DNA of 49,052 nucleotides from Burkholderiales bacterium (GCA_014860445.1 JACZJT010000053.1:1-49052); one strand, 5' to 3'; shown: positions 25,556 through 34,172, counted from the first letter of the stretch. A program made the numbers and translations. The notes: generated by a model not told the origin, from the sequence alone.

Positions 25556-25945
25556 TCAGATTGCAGTTTGTCGCCAGAGCTCGCCGATTTGCGCCGACAG
25601 CGTCATCGGGTCAAACGGCTTCGCAATGACGTCGATTGCACCCAGGCTCTTGTAGTGCGCGATTTCGCTCGCCTGCACTTTTGCAGTCATAAAAATTACC
25701 GGAGTCTGCGCCGTCTGCGGAATATTGCGCAACGCGTCCAGCGTCGCCGGCCCGTCCATTTCCGGCATCATCACGTCGAGCAGGATCAGGTCAGCATTTG
25801 CGTCCGGCGCAGCTTCGAGCGCCTGCTTGCCCGAGTTGCAGGCGATCACGGTGAATCCGCCTACGGCCTCGAGCACGGTGACCGCGATGGTCTGGATACT
25901 CGGTTCATCCTCGACGTAAAGTATGCGCTTGAGTTCCTTGGGCAT
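25556..25945 (-). CDS. Stand-alone response regulator receiver
   Basis: This 129-residue protein is a single receiver domain of the CheY type. It has the acidic pair EDE (12-14), phosphoacceptor Asp57 (LILLDVMMPEMDG), the switch Thr in FMTAK and the Lys in VIAKPFDP. There is no output domain. The ATG lies 15 bases after the hybrid kinase stop, so the two are co-transcribed and it is a likely phosphoryl target of the kinase/HPt relay. It is similar in plan to the second receiver just downstream. Confidence 0.93.
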   Translation of the reverse strand: MPKELKRILYVEDEPSIQTIAVTVLEAVGGFTVIACNSGKQALEAAPDANADLILLDVMMPEMDGPATLDALRNIPQTAQTPVIFMTAKVQASEIAHYKSLGAIDVIAKPFDPMTLSAQIGELWRQTAI

Positions 25946-25960
25946 AGCCGCTCCTTGTCC

Positions 25961-28900
25961 TCATTCCGCCGTATTTACCGCTTCCCTGATGACCTCGATC
26001 AGGTGCTCATCCGTCGTCTGTGACTTCACCAGAAATGCGCACGGCGGACGTTTGCTGCCGTGCACCGCGTCCTGCGCCGAGAATATCACCACGCGAACCG
26101 GCGGCACGAGTCCGTTGATGATCGGCAGGAGTTCCCAGCCGGACCCGTCCGGCAGCCCGAGATCGAGCAGCACCAAGTCGAAATTCTCGCGTGCCAGCCT
26201 GAGGCGCGCCTCTGCAACCGAGCCCGCCGCTTCGAAATCCGCGATGTCTCGCGCAATCGTGGCAACCACGTGGCGCACGTCGCCATTGTCCTCGACATGC
26301 AGTATTCGCGGCCGCCCGCCTGCTCGCCGGACCGACTGCACTGCCGTGACCAGGCGCGTCTCATCCACGGGCTTGCTCAGCCAATCGACTACGCCAAGGC
26401 TGTCGCCTCCGATCTTCTTCTTGCCTTCTTCCCAATCCGCGCAGAGAGCGATCACCCGCAGGCTGGCCGTTTCCGGGCTGGCGCGCAGTTCGCGCATCAA
26501 TGCGGCCGCATCCTGGCCGCAATGGTCGAGGTCGAGCGTCATCGCGACGTAATGCCGCTGACGCAGCAGCAGCCTCAGCTCCGGCGCACTGCCGGCCAGG
26601 TCCGAATCGTAGCCCGCCTTGACCGCCATCGCCTGCAGCCTCCTACCGGCCTCGGCGTCATACTCGCAAACCAGCAGCCGCGCGCGGGCGACGGGCACGG
26701 CCGCCACTTGCGCCTCCGCTTCACGCCATTGCGGCAGATAGAAGTAAAAAGTGCTGCCCCCGCCGACCTCGGTCTCGAAGCCGATCTCCCCGCCCAGTCC
26801 TTCGATGATCGCCTTGGAGATGGACAGGCCCAGGCCGGTGCCGCCCTTCTGCCGCATGTCGGAGGAATCCTCCTGCGAGAATTTCTGGAAGATGCGCTTG
26901 CGGAACTCCTCGGAAATGCCCGGTCCGTGATCGACCACGCCGACAAAACACCGTTCGTCGTGCCCGCTCACGGTGATGTCCACGCTGCCCTCGACCGGGG
27001 AAAACTTGCAGGCGTTCGAAATCAGGTTGGTAAGCACCTGCGCCAGCCGGTCGGCGTCGACGTGCACCTTGGCGCCGGGCCGGGCCGAAATGATCTGCAA
27101 CCGCACCTTGTGCTGCGCGGCGAAGCCCTCGTTCGCCTTCACCGTCTGTTCGATCAACTGCATGAGGTCCAGCACCTGCAGCTGAAAGGTCATCTTGCCG
27201 GACTCGATTTTCTCCATGTCGAGAATGTCGTTGATCAGGCGTATCAGGCGCTCGCAGTTGTCCTTGGCGATATCAATGAAGCCCTTGACCTTGTCGCTCA
27301 ACGGGCCAGCCACGCCGCCGGCGAGAATTCCCAGTGAGCCGCGGATGGAGGTGAGCGGCGTGCGCAGTTCGTGGCTCACGGTGGAGACAAACTCGCTTTT
27401 CAACCGGTCCAGGCGCTTGAGTTCGGTGATGTCGGTGGCAAGCCAATAAAAACCTTCAACCTCACCTAGCGCACCACGCCGCGGAATGTAGGTCGCATCG
27501 AGCTCGGTCACGCCGCCGTCGCGCCTCGTCTGTCTGCGCTGGAACTGGACCTTTTCGCCTGCCAGAGCGCGCTTCACGTAAGGTTGCAGCGTTGCGTAGA
27601 CGTCCTCGCCGTAAAGTTGGTGCAATGAACGTCCGATCAGGTCCTGCGGCTGCTCGCCCACAAACGCTGCCACGGCCCGGTTGCAAAACTGAATATTTTC
27701 CTTGGCGTCCGTATAGCCGATGAATGCCGGCACGGAATCCGTGATCAGCCGCAGTTCCTGTTCGCTCGCGCGCAGCGCCTGTTCCGCATGCTTGACTTCC
27801 GACACGTCCTGGGCAACGCCGACCACGCGCGCGACCTTACCGTCGGTGGCGCGCACGATGTAGCCGCGTGCCGATATCCAGACGATGGTCCCGTCGGTGC
27901 GCGTGACGCGGTATTCGTCCTTGTAAGGTTCACCGGTCTGGATAGTCCGGTCTAGTACGCGAATGAATTGGACCAGGTCTTCCGGATGAACCATGTCCTG
28001 AAGGCTCATATGGCCGTCGCGCGAAGCTGGACCCACCAATCGCGCGGGATCCTCCGGCCAGACGAATTCGTCGGCAATGACATCCCAATCCCATCTCACC
28101 ATGCCCGCTGCCGCGAGCGCGAGCTGCAGCTGCAGGTCATGTTCTTGCAGCTCGAGTTCTATGGCTTTGCGCTCGGTTACGTCCTGATTCGTGCCGGTGA
28201 TACGCCGCGCACGGCCTCCTTTGTCACGCTCCACAACCCTGCCGCGACTCAGAATCCACATCCATTTGCCGTCCGCTCGTCTGACGCGGTGTTCCACGCG
28301 GTAATCGGACGCGGTACCGCCCAGCGTGGCTTTGAGAGCCGACTGCACACGTTCAATGTCCTCGACATGGACCAGAGCGGACAGCGCCTCGGGCGTTACC
28401 GTAGTCTCCTTCGGTTCCGTGCCCACTAGCTTCGACCAGCCCGCACTGAGATAGATCGCGTTCAGCGGAATATTCCAATCCCATGCCGCGCTCATCGACC
28501 CTTCGAGCGCAAGACTGAGCCGCTCCCGTGCGTTTGCAAGCTCGCCCTCGGCACGCCGGCGGTCCCGTTCGTAGCGAACGATGACGTAAATGCTCCAGAT
28601 CAGCAGCACGACCGCGAAAGCGGCACCCCAAACCGCCCACCACAACAGCTGCCCGACCTGATTCTCTACCCGCGCTGCGTTCTCTACAACCAGCTGCAAT
28701 TGACGCGCGCCAATCGCATTAATAAGTTCCTGGACCTCCTTTCCGACTGCAACGGTGGGTTCGCCAAGCAGCAACTCATTGGCCGAGTTGCCGGATCTGC
28801 GCCTGTGCATTGCTTCGGCGAGCAGATCGAAGCGGGTTTGTACAGCTTGTGTGAGTTGATCGATTCGAACTTTCTGATCCGGCGCCCGCAACTTTCCGCG

Positions 28901-29194
28901 TATGACTTCAACTTCGCCAGCGATGCGTAAGGAGATTTGGCCGAACTCGACATCATCGGCGTGGTTTCCACTCAGTTGAAAGCGAAGTTGCGCCATTTCC
29001 GCTTTATCGACGTCCTGGCGCACCCTCTCCAGATCTGCCTGGACTATCAGCTGGCGCCGCATCTCTTGACCCGTCCTGGAAAACTCGCCGGCGCCGTAAT
29101 AGCCCAACGCGCCCAGTAAAGCCAGGGTGCCCAGGCCTATACAAAGGGCCAAGGCGACCTTGGTGCTGAAGGAAAAGCGCAGGAATGGGAACAA
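25961..29194 (-). CDS. Hybrid sensor histidine kinase with three PAS and two receiver domains
   Basis: The 1077-residue protein probably starts at TTG 29194 with an AGGG in front. Order: helix (about 11-33), extracytoplasmic sensor (about 34-183), helix (184-206), PAS (about 222-345), PAS (about 355-470), PAS (about 478-592), HisKA with STVSHELRTPL (His608), HATPase with NLISNACKFSP, DHGPGI and GGTGLGLSI (to about 825), a receiver at about 837-950 (Asp888 or Asp890, Lys941) and a last receiver (Glu968-Asp969, Asp1011). The first receiver has an unusual CEYD acidic pocket and may be weakened. The HPt gene lies upstream and a receiver gene downstream, which together would form a full His-Asp-His-Asp relay. 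Confidence 0.94.
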   Translation of the reverse strand: MFPFLRFSFSTKVALALCIGLGTLALLGALGYYGAGEFSRTGQEMRRQLIVQADLERVRQDVDKAEMAQLRFQLSGNHADDVEFGQISLRIAGEVEVIRGKLRAPDQKVRIDQLTQAVQTRFDLLAEAMHRRRSGNSANELLLGEPTVAVGKEVQELINAIGARQLQLVVENAARVENQVGQLLWWAVWGAAFAVVLLIWSIYVIVRYERDRRRAEGELANARERLSLALEGSMSAAWDWNIPLNAIYLSAGWSKLVGTEPKETTVTPEALSALVHVEDIERVQSALKATLGGTASDYRVEHRVRRADGKWMWILSRGRVVERDKGGRARRITGTNQDVTERKAIELELQEHDLQLQLALAAAGMVRWDWDVIADEFVWPEDPARLVGPASRDGHMSLQDMVHPEDLVQFIRVLDRTIQTGEPYKDEYRVTRTDGTIVWISARGYIVRATDGKVARVVGVAQDVSEVKHAEQALRASEQELRLITDSVPAFIGYTDAKENIQFCNRAVAAFVGEQPQDLIGRSLHQLYGEDVYATLQPYVKRALAGEKVQFQRRQTRRDGGVTELDATYIPRRGALGEVEGFYWLATDITELKRLDRLKSEFVSTVSHELRTPLTSIRGSLGILAGGVAGPLSDKVKGFIDIAKDNCERLIRLINDILDMEKIESGKMTFQLQVLDLMQLIEQTVKANEGFAAQHKVRLQIISARPGAKVHVDADRLAQVLTNLISNACKFSPVEGSVDITVSGHDERCFVGVVDHGPGISEEFRKRIFQKFSQEDSSDMRQKGGTGLGLSISKAIIEGLGGEIGFETEVGGGSTFYFYLPQWREAEAQVAAVPVARARLLVCEYDAEAGRRLQAMAVKAGYDSDLAGSAPELRLLLRQRHYVAMTLDLDHCGQDAAALMRELRASPETASLRVIALCADWEEGKKKIGGDSLGVVDWLSKPVDETRLVTAVQSVRRAGGRPRILHVEDNGDVRHVVATIARDIADFEAAGSVAEARLRLARENFDLVLLDLGLPDGSGWELLPIINGLVPPVRVVIFSAQDAVHGSKRPPCAFLVKSQTTDEHLIEVIREAVNTAE

Positions 29195-29203
29195 GGTTCA
29201 GCC

Positions 29204-29536
29204 CTAGCTTTGAGTAGCGGCGCGCCTGAGTGCGGCGAGCAACGCAGCCACCGCTTCCTGCTCGGCGGGACCAGGCTGCCGGTCGCTTTCGGCCAACTGT
29301 TCTATGAAAAGCTCAAGCTCGCGCGCGGTCTTGCTCACCTGTGGGAGCCCAAAAGTCGCACCTGAACCGGAGATGCTGTGAGCCATCCGGACAAGCTCAG
29401 ACAGCCGCAGCGACGGTATTTCAGCGGCGACGACACACCGCCAGAGATCTTCCATCTGCGCCAACGTATCCGGCAGTTGCTCTGCATACTCGGCGCTGAG
29501 TCGCCCGATCATGCGTTCAAGATCGTCATCGTCCAC
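29204..29536 (-). CDS. HPt phosphotransfer protein
   Basis: This 110-residue helical protein starts with GTG, with AAGGG upstream. The phosphotransfer motif AHSISGSGATFG places the histidine at residue 53, and the helices before and after fit the four-helix HPt bundle. The gene ends nine bases before the hybrid kinase start. It would shuttle phosphoryl groups from the kinase receivers to the separate receiver proteins of the same operon. Confidence 0.9.
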   Translation of the reverse strand: MDDDDLERMIGRLSAEYAEQLPDTLAQMEDLWRCVVAAEIPSLRLSELVRMAHSISGSGATFGLPQVSKTARELELFIEQLAESDRQPGPAEQEAVAALLAALRRAATQS

Positions 29537-29615
29537 GGGTCGTCGATCCCTTTTTATTCACTCTGGCACGGACTGCTGTCGTACCTGCGATGCTGCGCCA
29601 TTGCGGATACGTCGA

Positions 29616-30461
29616 CTATCCGGCCCACGGATCCTGGGCTTCTCCAGGTATCTCATCTCCCTTGGAAAGCCCCAGCACCACCTTGACGGCCTTCACCAGC
29701 ACAGGAATTTCGAAAGGCTTGGTGATATACCCATCGGCACCTCCTGCAAGCCCTTTGAGCACCGCATCCCGCGTCGCTTTCGCAGTGAGCATCACCACGG
29801 GGACAGTCTTAAGCACCGGATGCTGACGGATTCTGAGCAGCACTTCGAAACCATCGATATCCGGCAGCATGACATCGAGCAGCACCAGATCGGGACGTGG
29901 CGGCCGGCGCAATTCCGCAACGATCTCCTCCCGGCTCTTCGCGGTTCGCACGTCGAACCCCTCGTTCGCCAGCACGGACTTGAGCAGTTTGGCCAAGTAC
30001 TGCTCGTCTTCGACCACCAATACGGAGAGTGTCCGGGGATCCTCCGCAGGTTTCTCGGCGCCTGCCCTGCGCGCGATGCGGACCAAATAGCCACGCTCCT
30101 GCAATAAAGTCGCGGTGGCGGCAGCTTCTTTTTTCGCCTTGACCGTCGCCGCGGAAGAAGGCGGTAATATTTCCGCAGACTGAAAGAAGTCAACCAGATC
30201 GAACGAGCCGGCCTGATTCTTGGCGATCTCTATCAGTTCATGCCGCAAGAGCCGGTCCACAATACCTGCAGCCGCCTCTTTCCCGATGCTGCGCACGCGT
30301 GCCGCCGTCTGCGCCAAGGTCGATTTTCCGTCGATCAACACCAGCACTTCGAGTTCCGCCGGCGCGAGTGATGTCGCCGACCCGCCCAATTCGTTTCGCC
30401 CTTTGGCCGTTAGCGCGAACACATCCTCGTCATGCATCACATAGCCGAGCTTTTCAGGCAT
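29616..30461 (-). CDS. Response regulator with N-terminal helical domain and C-terminal receiver
   Basis: The protein has 281 residues and is the first gene of the operon. The N-terminal region (about 1-95) looks like a small winged-helix-type domain (TLAQTAARVRSIGKEAAAGIVDRLLRHELI, given here as two adjoining blocks of about 48-77), followed by an Ala- and Lys-rich linker (about 98-120) and a receiver (about 146-265) with EDE, phosphoacceptor Asp196 (LVLLDVMLPDIDG), the switch Thr and Lys in YITKPFEIP. The domain order is reversed relative to OmpR or NarL proteins. I do not see a helix-turn-helix of a known DNA-binding family, so it may act by protein contact; DNA binding cannot be excluded. 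Confidence 0.85.
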   Translation of the reverse strand: MPEKLGYVMHDEDVFALTAKGRNELGGSATSLAPAELEVLVLIDGKSTLAQTAARVRSIGKEAAAGIVDRLLRHELIEIAKNQAGSFDLVDFFQSAEILPPSSAATVKAKKEAAATATLLQERGYLVRIARRAGAEKPAEDPRTLSVLVVEDEQYLAKLLKSVLANEGFDVRTAKSREEIVAELRRPPRPDLVLLDVMLPDIDGFEVLLRIRQHPVLKTVPVVMLTAKATRDAVLKGLAGGADGYITKPFEIPVLVKAVKVVLGLSKGDEIPGEAQDPWAG

Positions 30462-30533
30462 TCTGCGAACGCTGTCTGAGATAAAGAATCAAGGGTACAC
30501 CACAAACCGAGGCGATACATTCCGAAGTCCTGC

Positions 30534-30555
30534 GCCTGCCTTTTTGCAGGCAGGC
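30534..30555. terminator. Hairpin after the cupin gene
   Basis: GCCTGCC and GGCAGGC form a 7-bp stem around an 8-base loop, 11 bases past the stop of the cupin gene on the minus strand. The five T residues are in the loop on the plus strand and there is no U-tract after the stem, so termination by it is only plausible. Confidence 0.35.
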
Positions 30556-30565
30556 TTGCATCGCA

Positions 30566-30952
30566 CTACTCGTCGTCTGCTGGGGTCGTAGCGACGATAA
30601 AAGTGAGATCGGCCAGACCGGTGTTGGAAATCCCGTGCTCCACACCCGGCGGAATGTAGATGACGTCGTGCTTGCGCACCACCTGCCGCTTGCCGCCCAT
30701 TTCCATCATGCCTTCGCCCTCGAGAACGTGATACACCTGCTCCTGCACCTTGTGCGTGTGCAGCGCGACATGAGCCATGGGCTGATAGCAGGAGATGCGG
30801 TAGTCGATCAAACGCGAACCCGCAGTTTCCGGATGCACCAGCGCTTTGGACAGTGCGCCGCCGAAGTGCCCCGGGAACTCCTGCCATGGCACGTCGACCA
30901 CGTTGCGAATAAGCGCCGCGCGCTTTGTTTTGCTTTTTTCCTTCTTACTCAT
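30566..30952 (-). CDS. Cupin-domain protein next to the ThDP enzyme
   Basis: The protein is 128 residues from the ATG at 30952; a longer frame upstream overlaps the ThDP gene and is rejected. It is a single small beta-barrel with cupin motif 1 (HTHKVQEQVYHVLEGEG, about 64-80) and motif 2 (PPGVEHGISN, about 99-108), giving His/Glu ligands for one metal ion. The basic first 15 residues (MSKKEKSKTKR) are not a signal peptide. It starts 16 bases after the ThDP enzyme and is almost surely co-transcribed. The function, whether dioxygenase, isomerase or binding, is not evident. Confidence 0.88.
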   Translation of the reverse strand: MSKKEKSKTKRAALIRNVVDVPWQEFPGHFGGALSKALVHPETAGSRLIDYRISCYQPMAHVALHTHKVQEQVYHVLEGEGMMEMGGKRQVVRKHDVIYIPPGVEHGISNTGLADLTFIVATTPADDE

Positions 30953-30968
30953 CTTGGGCACTCTCTGC

Positions 30969-32753
30969 TTATTTTCCGGAGACGAACTTCGCGCCGAATA
31001 CCGGTTCCTTGTGCGGAATCGGCGGCAAAGCCCAGGCGCCGGTGCCGGGGGGGCGGATATTGGCATCGACATGCACGTCGATCAGGCAAGGCTTGTTCAG
31101 CGCGACGGCATGCGCAAGCGCACCCTTGAAATCTTCGGATTTCGTAACCGTAAAACCCTCCACGCCGGCGGCGCGTGCCCATGCCGCGAAGTCCGGGTTG
31201 TAGGCTTTCTTTTCCCGTCCCTCGTAGAAACCGGTGCCGATCTCGCGCCCGTCGAAATACGCGTACTGAAGATCGCGGATCGCGGCCCAGGAAAAATTGT
31301 TCCATACCACCCAGATCGCGGGAATGTCGTATTCCACCGCGGTGCAAAGCACGTGCGGCACCATGGTGAATCCGCCGTCGCCGCAGATCGATACGCAGGG
31401 ACGGTCCGGGGCGGCGAGCTTGGCACCGAGTATGGAACTCGGGCCGAAGCCCATGCCGGAATACCCCCAGGTGTTGAGCATGGTCTGGGGTCGGCGCGCG
31501 TTCCAGAACTGCATGAACCAGTTGTGGTGGATGCCCGAATCCAGCGAGATGATCGCGTCGTCCGGCAATACGGCACGGCAATCGGCGACGACGCGCTCCG
31601 GCCGCAGCGGCGAAGCATGAATTTCGAAATTCGGCTGGATATAGGCTTCCCACTCGGCGCGCCACTTGGCAATGTCTGCATTCCATTCCTTCAGCCGCCC
31701 CGCCTTGTCCACATTGCGCCGCGACAATTCTTCCAACAGCTGCACGAGGAAAATGCGTGCGTCCGCGAGCACGCCCAGATCCGGCGCGTAGTTGCGCCCG
31801 ATCTCGGCGTGATCGACATCGACGTGTATCAGCTTTGAATGCGGAAAATTCCAGGAATAGCCCGGCATCCAGGACGAGGAGGAACGGTCGTCGAAGCGCG
31901 CGCCGATCGCCAGCACCAGGTCGGTGTGTCGGCCGGCCTGGTTCGCCGGGTACGCGCCGTTCCTGCCGATGAATCCGAGCGACAGCGGATCGCTCATGTC
32001 GATGCATCCCATGCCGTTGGGTGAACTGATCACCGGAATCTGCAGCGCGTGCGCAAATTCGGTCAATTCCTTGCTGCCCTCGGCCAAGGTCATTCCGTGG
32101 CCGATGAATATCACCGGGCGCTTGGCGGCGAGCACCATGTCCAGGGCTTTCTTGATGTCGTCGGGCGAGCCGCCGCTGCGGCGCAGCTGGAAACCATGCC
32201 ATTCCGGCTCCAGCGCAACCTCCGCCTCCTCCTGAAACAGATTGAACGGGATATCCACATTGACCGGACCGGGCCGCCCGCTGGTCATGGTCGTCACCGC
32301 CTGGCGCAACGCCAGCGGCAGCATGTCCACACGCGTCGGTTGGAAACTGCGCTTTACCACCGGACGGATCACGTTCGGGAAATCCGCCTGGTTGTGCCGG
32401 TTGAGTTCCTGGAACGGTCCACGGTTGAATTGCGAGGTCGGCACGTTTGCCGTGATCGCGAGGATCGCCGAGGAATCCGTCTGCGCGACGGCCATCGACA
32501 TGATCAGGTTCGCGGAGCCCGGCCCCGTAGAAGTCAGGGTGGCGACCGGCTGGTGCTTCACGCGGAAATAGCCGTCCGCCATATGACCCGCCACCTGCTC
32601 GTGCCTTGGAGAGACCAGTTTGATCTTGTCGCGGACTTCATACAGCCCATCGAGCAAGCCGATGTTCCCGTGGCCGCAAATGCCGAATACGTACGGGATT
32701 TTTTCCTTTACCAGGAACTCCGAGATGAGCGTCGCGCCCTTTATTTTCGGCAT
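30969..32753 (-). CDS. ThDP-dependent enzyme of the acetolactate synthase-like family
   Basis: The protein is 594 residues from the ATG at 32753, with GGAAGG ten bases upstream; a TTG at 32771 is less likely. Three domains are visible: pyrimidine-binding (about 1-185) with the catalytic Glu52 in SPRHEQVAGHMADGY, a central domain (about 195-345), and the cofactor-binding domain with GDG at 458-460 and the closing NN at 485-486. The length fits biosynthetic acetolactate synthase, but no ilvN or ilvC is nearby and the partner is a cupin, which points to a catabolic decarboxylase or carboligase with an unknown 2-oxo acid. It is driven by a strong promoter shared back to back with the GST gene. 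Confidence 0.9.
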   Translation of the reverse strand: MPKIKGATLISEFLVKEKIPYVFGICGHGNIGLLDGLYEVRDKIKLVSPRHEQVAGHMADGYFRVKHQPVATLTSTGPGSANLIMSMAVAQTDSSAILAITANVPTSQFNRGPFQELNRHNQADFPNVIRPVVKRSFQPTRVDMLPLALRQAVTTMTSGRPGPVNVDIPFNLFQEEAEVALEPEWHGFQLRRSGGSPDDIKKALDMVLAAKRPVIFIGHGMTLAEGSKELTEFAHALQIPVISSPNGMGCIDMSDPLSLGFIGRNGAYPANQAGRHTDLVLAIGARFDDRSSSSWMPGYSWNFPHSKLIHVDVDHAEIGRNYAPDLGVLADARIFLVQLLEELSRRNVDKAGRLKEWNADIAKWRAEWEAYIQPNFEIHASPLRPERVVADCRAVLPDDAIISLDSGIHHNWFMQFWNARRPQTMLNTWGYSGMGFGPSSILGAKLAAPDRPCVSICGDGGFTMVPHVLCTAVEYDIPAIWVVWNNFSWAAIRDLQYAYFDGREIGTGFYEGREKKAYNPDFAAWARAAGVEGFTVTKSEDFKGALAHAVALNKPCLIDVHVDANIRPPGTGAWALPPIPHKEPVFGAKFVSGK

Positions 32754-32805
32754 AATGCGTAGACCTTCCAATAATCAATACATGTGTGATCTGCTCGCGG
32801 TTCCC

Positions 32806-32817
32806 GTCTTGCAAGAC
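32806..32817. promoter_or_regulatory. Perfect palindrome in the leader of the ThDP enzyme gene
   Basis: GTCTTGCAAGAC is a perfect 12-base palindrome about 52 bases upstream of the ThDP enzyme ATG, inside its predicted leader. GCGGT (32797-32801) and ACCGC (32816-32820) extend the pairing into a hairpin. It could be an operator or an RNA structure. Confidence 0.35.
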
Positions 32818-32869
32818 CGCGGAAAATGCCCGGATAAGTTCGGCCCCCGGGGCCGCGCAATGGCTACAT

Positions 32870-32898
32870 ATATAAGTCGTCGCACAATCGCATGTCAA
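32870..32898 (-). promoter_or_regulatory. Near-consensus sigma-70 promoter of the ThDP enzyme operon
   Basis: On the minus strand TTGACA (plus coordinates 32893-32898) and TTATAT (32870-32875) are exactly 17 bases apart. Transcription would begin near 32863, about 110 bases before the ATG at 32753. The -35 is half of the palindrome CATGTCAATCGACATG. Confidence 0.75.
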
Positions 32899-32906
32899 TC
32901 GACATG
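32891..32906. promoter_or_regulatory. Palindrome shared by two divergent -35 boxes (candidate operator)
   Basis: CATGTC and GACATG are separated by AATC. The left arm carries the -35 of the leftward promoter and the right arm carries the -35 of the rightward one. A dimeric protein bound here would block or recruit polymerase at both promoters together. Confidence 0.6.
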
Positions 32907-32927
32907 GTAAAGTGTCCGCGATATATT
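32899..32927 (+). promoter_or_regulatory. Near-consensus sigma-70 promoter of the GST gene
   Basis: TCGACA (32899-32904) and TATATT (32922-32927) are 17 bases apart. Transcription would start near 32934 and leave an 80-base leader before the GST ATG. It abuts the leftward promoter directly. Confidence 0.65.
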
Positions 32928-33013
32928 TTCGCCCGAAATGTTCCGGATGGCGGACGCCAGCGTGCAAGCGGCAATAGTCCGCCGGATGTCGGCATTCCAA
33001 GGAGGCAACCGGC

Positions 33014-33616
33014 ATGACCATGAAACTCTGGTATTCCCCCGCGTCGCCGTTCGTGCGCAAGGTACTGGTTTTTGCCCACGAAACGGGCCTCGCGGACAAG
33101 ATCGCGCTGGTCCCGGGAAATGTTTGGGAACCGGACACCAAGATCACCAAGGACAATCCTCTGGGAAAAGTGCCCGCCCTTTCTACGCCTGACGGTGTCT
33201 TTGCGGGATCTTTTCTCTGCTGCGAGTATCTCGACACGCTGCATCCCGGTCCTCGCCTGATTCCACAGGATGGGCCGGAGCGCTGGCCGGTGCTGCAGCT
33301 GCACGCATTCGCGGACGGCATGATCGAAGCCACGGTTGCCAGCGTAACCGAGCAACTGCGCAGGCCGAAAGAATACGTCTACCAGGGCACCTTGGATCGA
33401 CAGAACGCAAAGATCATGCGAACGCTGGATCGGATTGCCACGATGAAACTGACGCAAACAAGCAACATCGCGACGACTACCCTGGGCTGCGCTCTAGCCT
33501 ATCTCGATTTCCGCGCGCCGCAACTTGCCTGGCGCGACGGACGCGGCGCGCTGAGCCAGTGGTACGAAACGTTTTCGGCGCGCAAGTCCATGCAGGCGAC
33601 CGTGCCCCACGCCTAG
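33014..33616 (+). CDS. Glutathione S-transferase family protein
   Basis: The protein has 200 residues with AAGGAGG before the ATG. The N-terminal thioredoxin-like domain (about 1-80) shows YSPASPFVRKV, with the usual Ser/Cys position at the start of the first helix, and the cis-Pro segment GKVPAL near residue 53. The C-terminal helical domain follows from about 88. Such enzymes add glutathione to electrophiles or isomerise or cleave ring products. The gene is divergent from and apparently co-regulated with the ThDP enzyme operon, so detoxification or a glutathione-dependent step in the same pathway is a reasonable inference. Confidence 0.88.
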   Translation: MTMKLWYSPASPFVRKVLVFAHETGLADKIALVPGNVWEPDTKITKDNPLGKVPALSTPDGVFAGSFLCCEYLDTLHPGPRLIPQDGPERWPVLQLHAFADGMIEATVASVTEQLRRPKEYVYQGTLDRQNAKIMRTLDRIATMKLTQTSNIATTTLGCALAYLDFRAPQLAWRDGRGALSQWYETFSARKSMQATVPHA

Positions 33617-33680
33617 GGTCTGCGGAACGCTCAAGTCTCGGCGTCTCGCCACCCTCCCCGGCAACATTCGCGTGGAAGGC

Positions 33681-34067
33681 TCAGGATTCCTTTATGACCG
33701 CCTTCCCGAACCCCTGACCGGCTTGCCGGTATTCGGCGCGCGGCGGGCTGAAGATGTCGAGTATGACCGCGCCTTCGGTGCCCGTGCGTACCCCGTGGCT
33801 TACGCCGCCGGGTGTGTGCCAGAATTCGCCCGCGATCGCATCCACTTCCTCGCCATCCTGTATTCGTGTGCAGCGGCCTTCGAGCAGCACGCCCCATTGC
33901 TCTTCCGGATGGCTATGAACGCTGCCCGTCGAATTCGGATCGACGCGCACGACCGACAGCATCACGTTCTCGCCAGGAAAAATGGACGTATTCACACCCT
34001 TCGCCAGCTCGCGCGCAATGCCCCTTGAGTCCCCGCTTAGTTTGAATAGCCAATCCGCCTTATTCAT
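33681..34067 (-). CDS. Cupin-domain protein (second)
   Basis: This 128-residue single-domain cupin has motif 1 VHSHPEEQWGVLLEGRC (about 50-66) and motif 2 TPGGVSHGVRTGTEG (about 85-99), with the His-x-His, Glu/Gln and later His pattern of metal-binding cupins. It has no signal peptide. It lies 105 bases downstream of the dehydroquinase-like gene on the same strand. It differs clearly from the cupin at 30566-30952, so the two are not a recent duplication. Its role is unknown. Confidence 0.85.
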   Translation of the reverse strand: MNKADWLFKLSGDSRGIARELAKGVNTSIFPGENVMLSVVRVDPNSTGSVHSHPEEQWGVLLEGRCTRIQDGEEVDAIAGEFWHTPGGVSHGVRTGTEGAVILDIFSPPRAEYRQAGQGFGKAVIKES

Positions 34068-34172
34068 CTCCTGTGTCTCCCTTTCTATCTCGCCTGCCGA
34101 CCGCCCTTCGAGCCCGTGCCCGTGCAGACGATGGAATCCCGAAGCCCAGCTTACCAGCGCAAGCAGTATTTC

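Noticed and set aside
32806-32817. GTCTTGCAAGAC as part of a riboswitch in the ThDP leader
   Set aside because: A thiamine riboswitch would show the THI-box core sequences, which are absent; only a simple palindrome is present.
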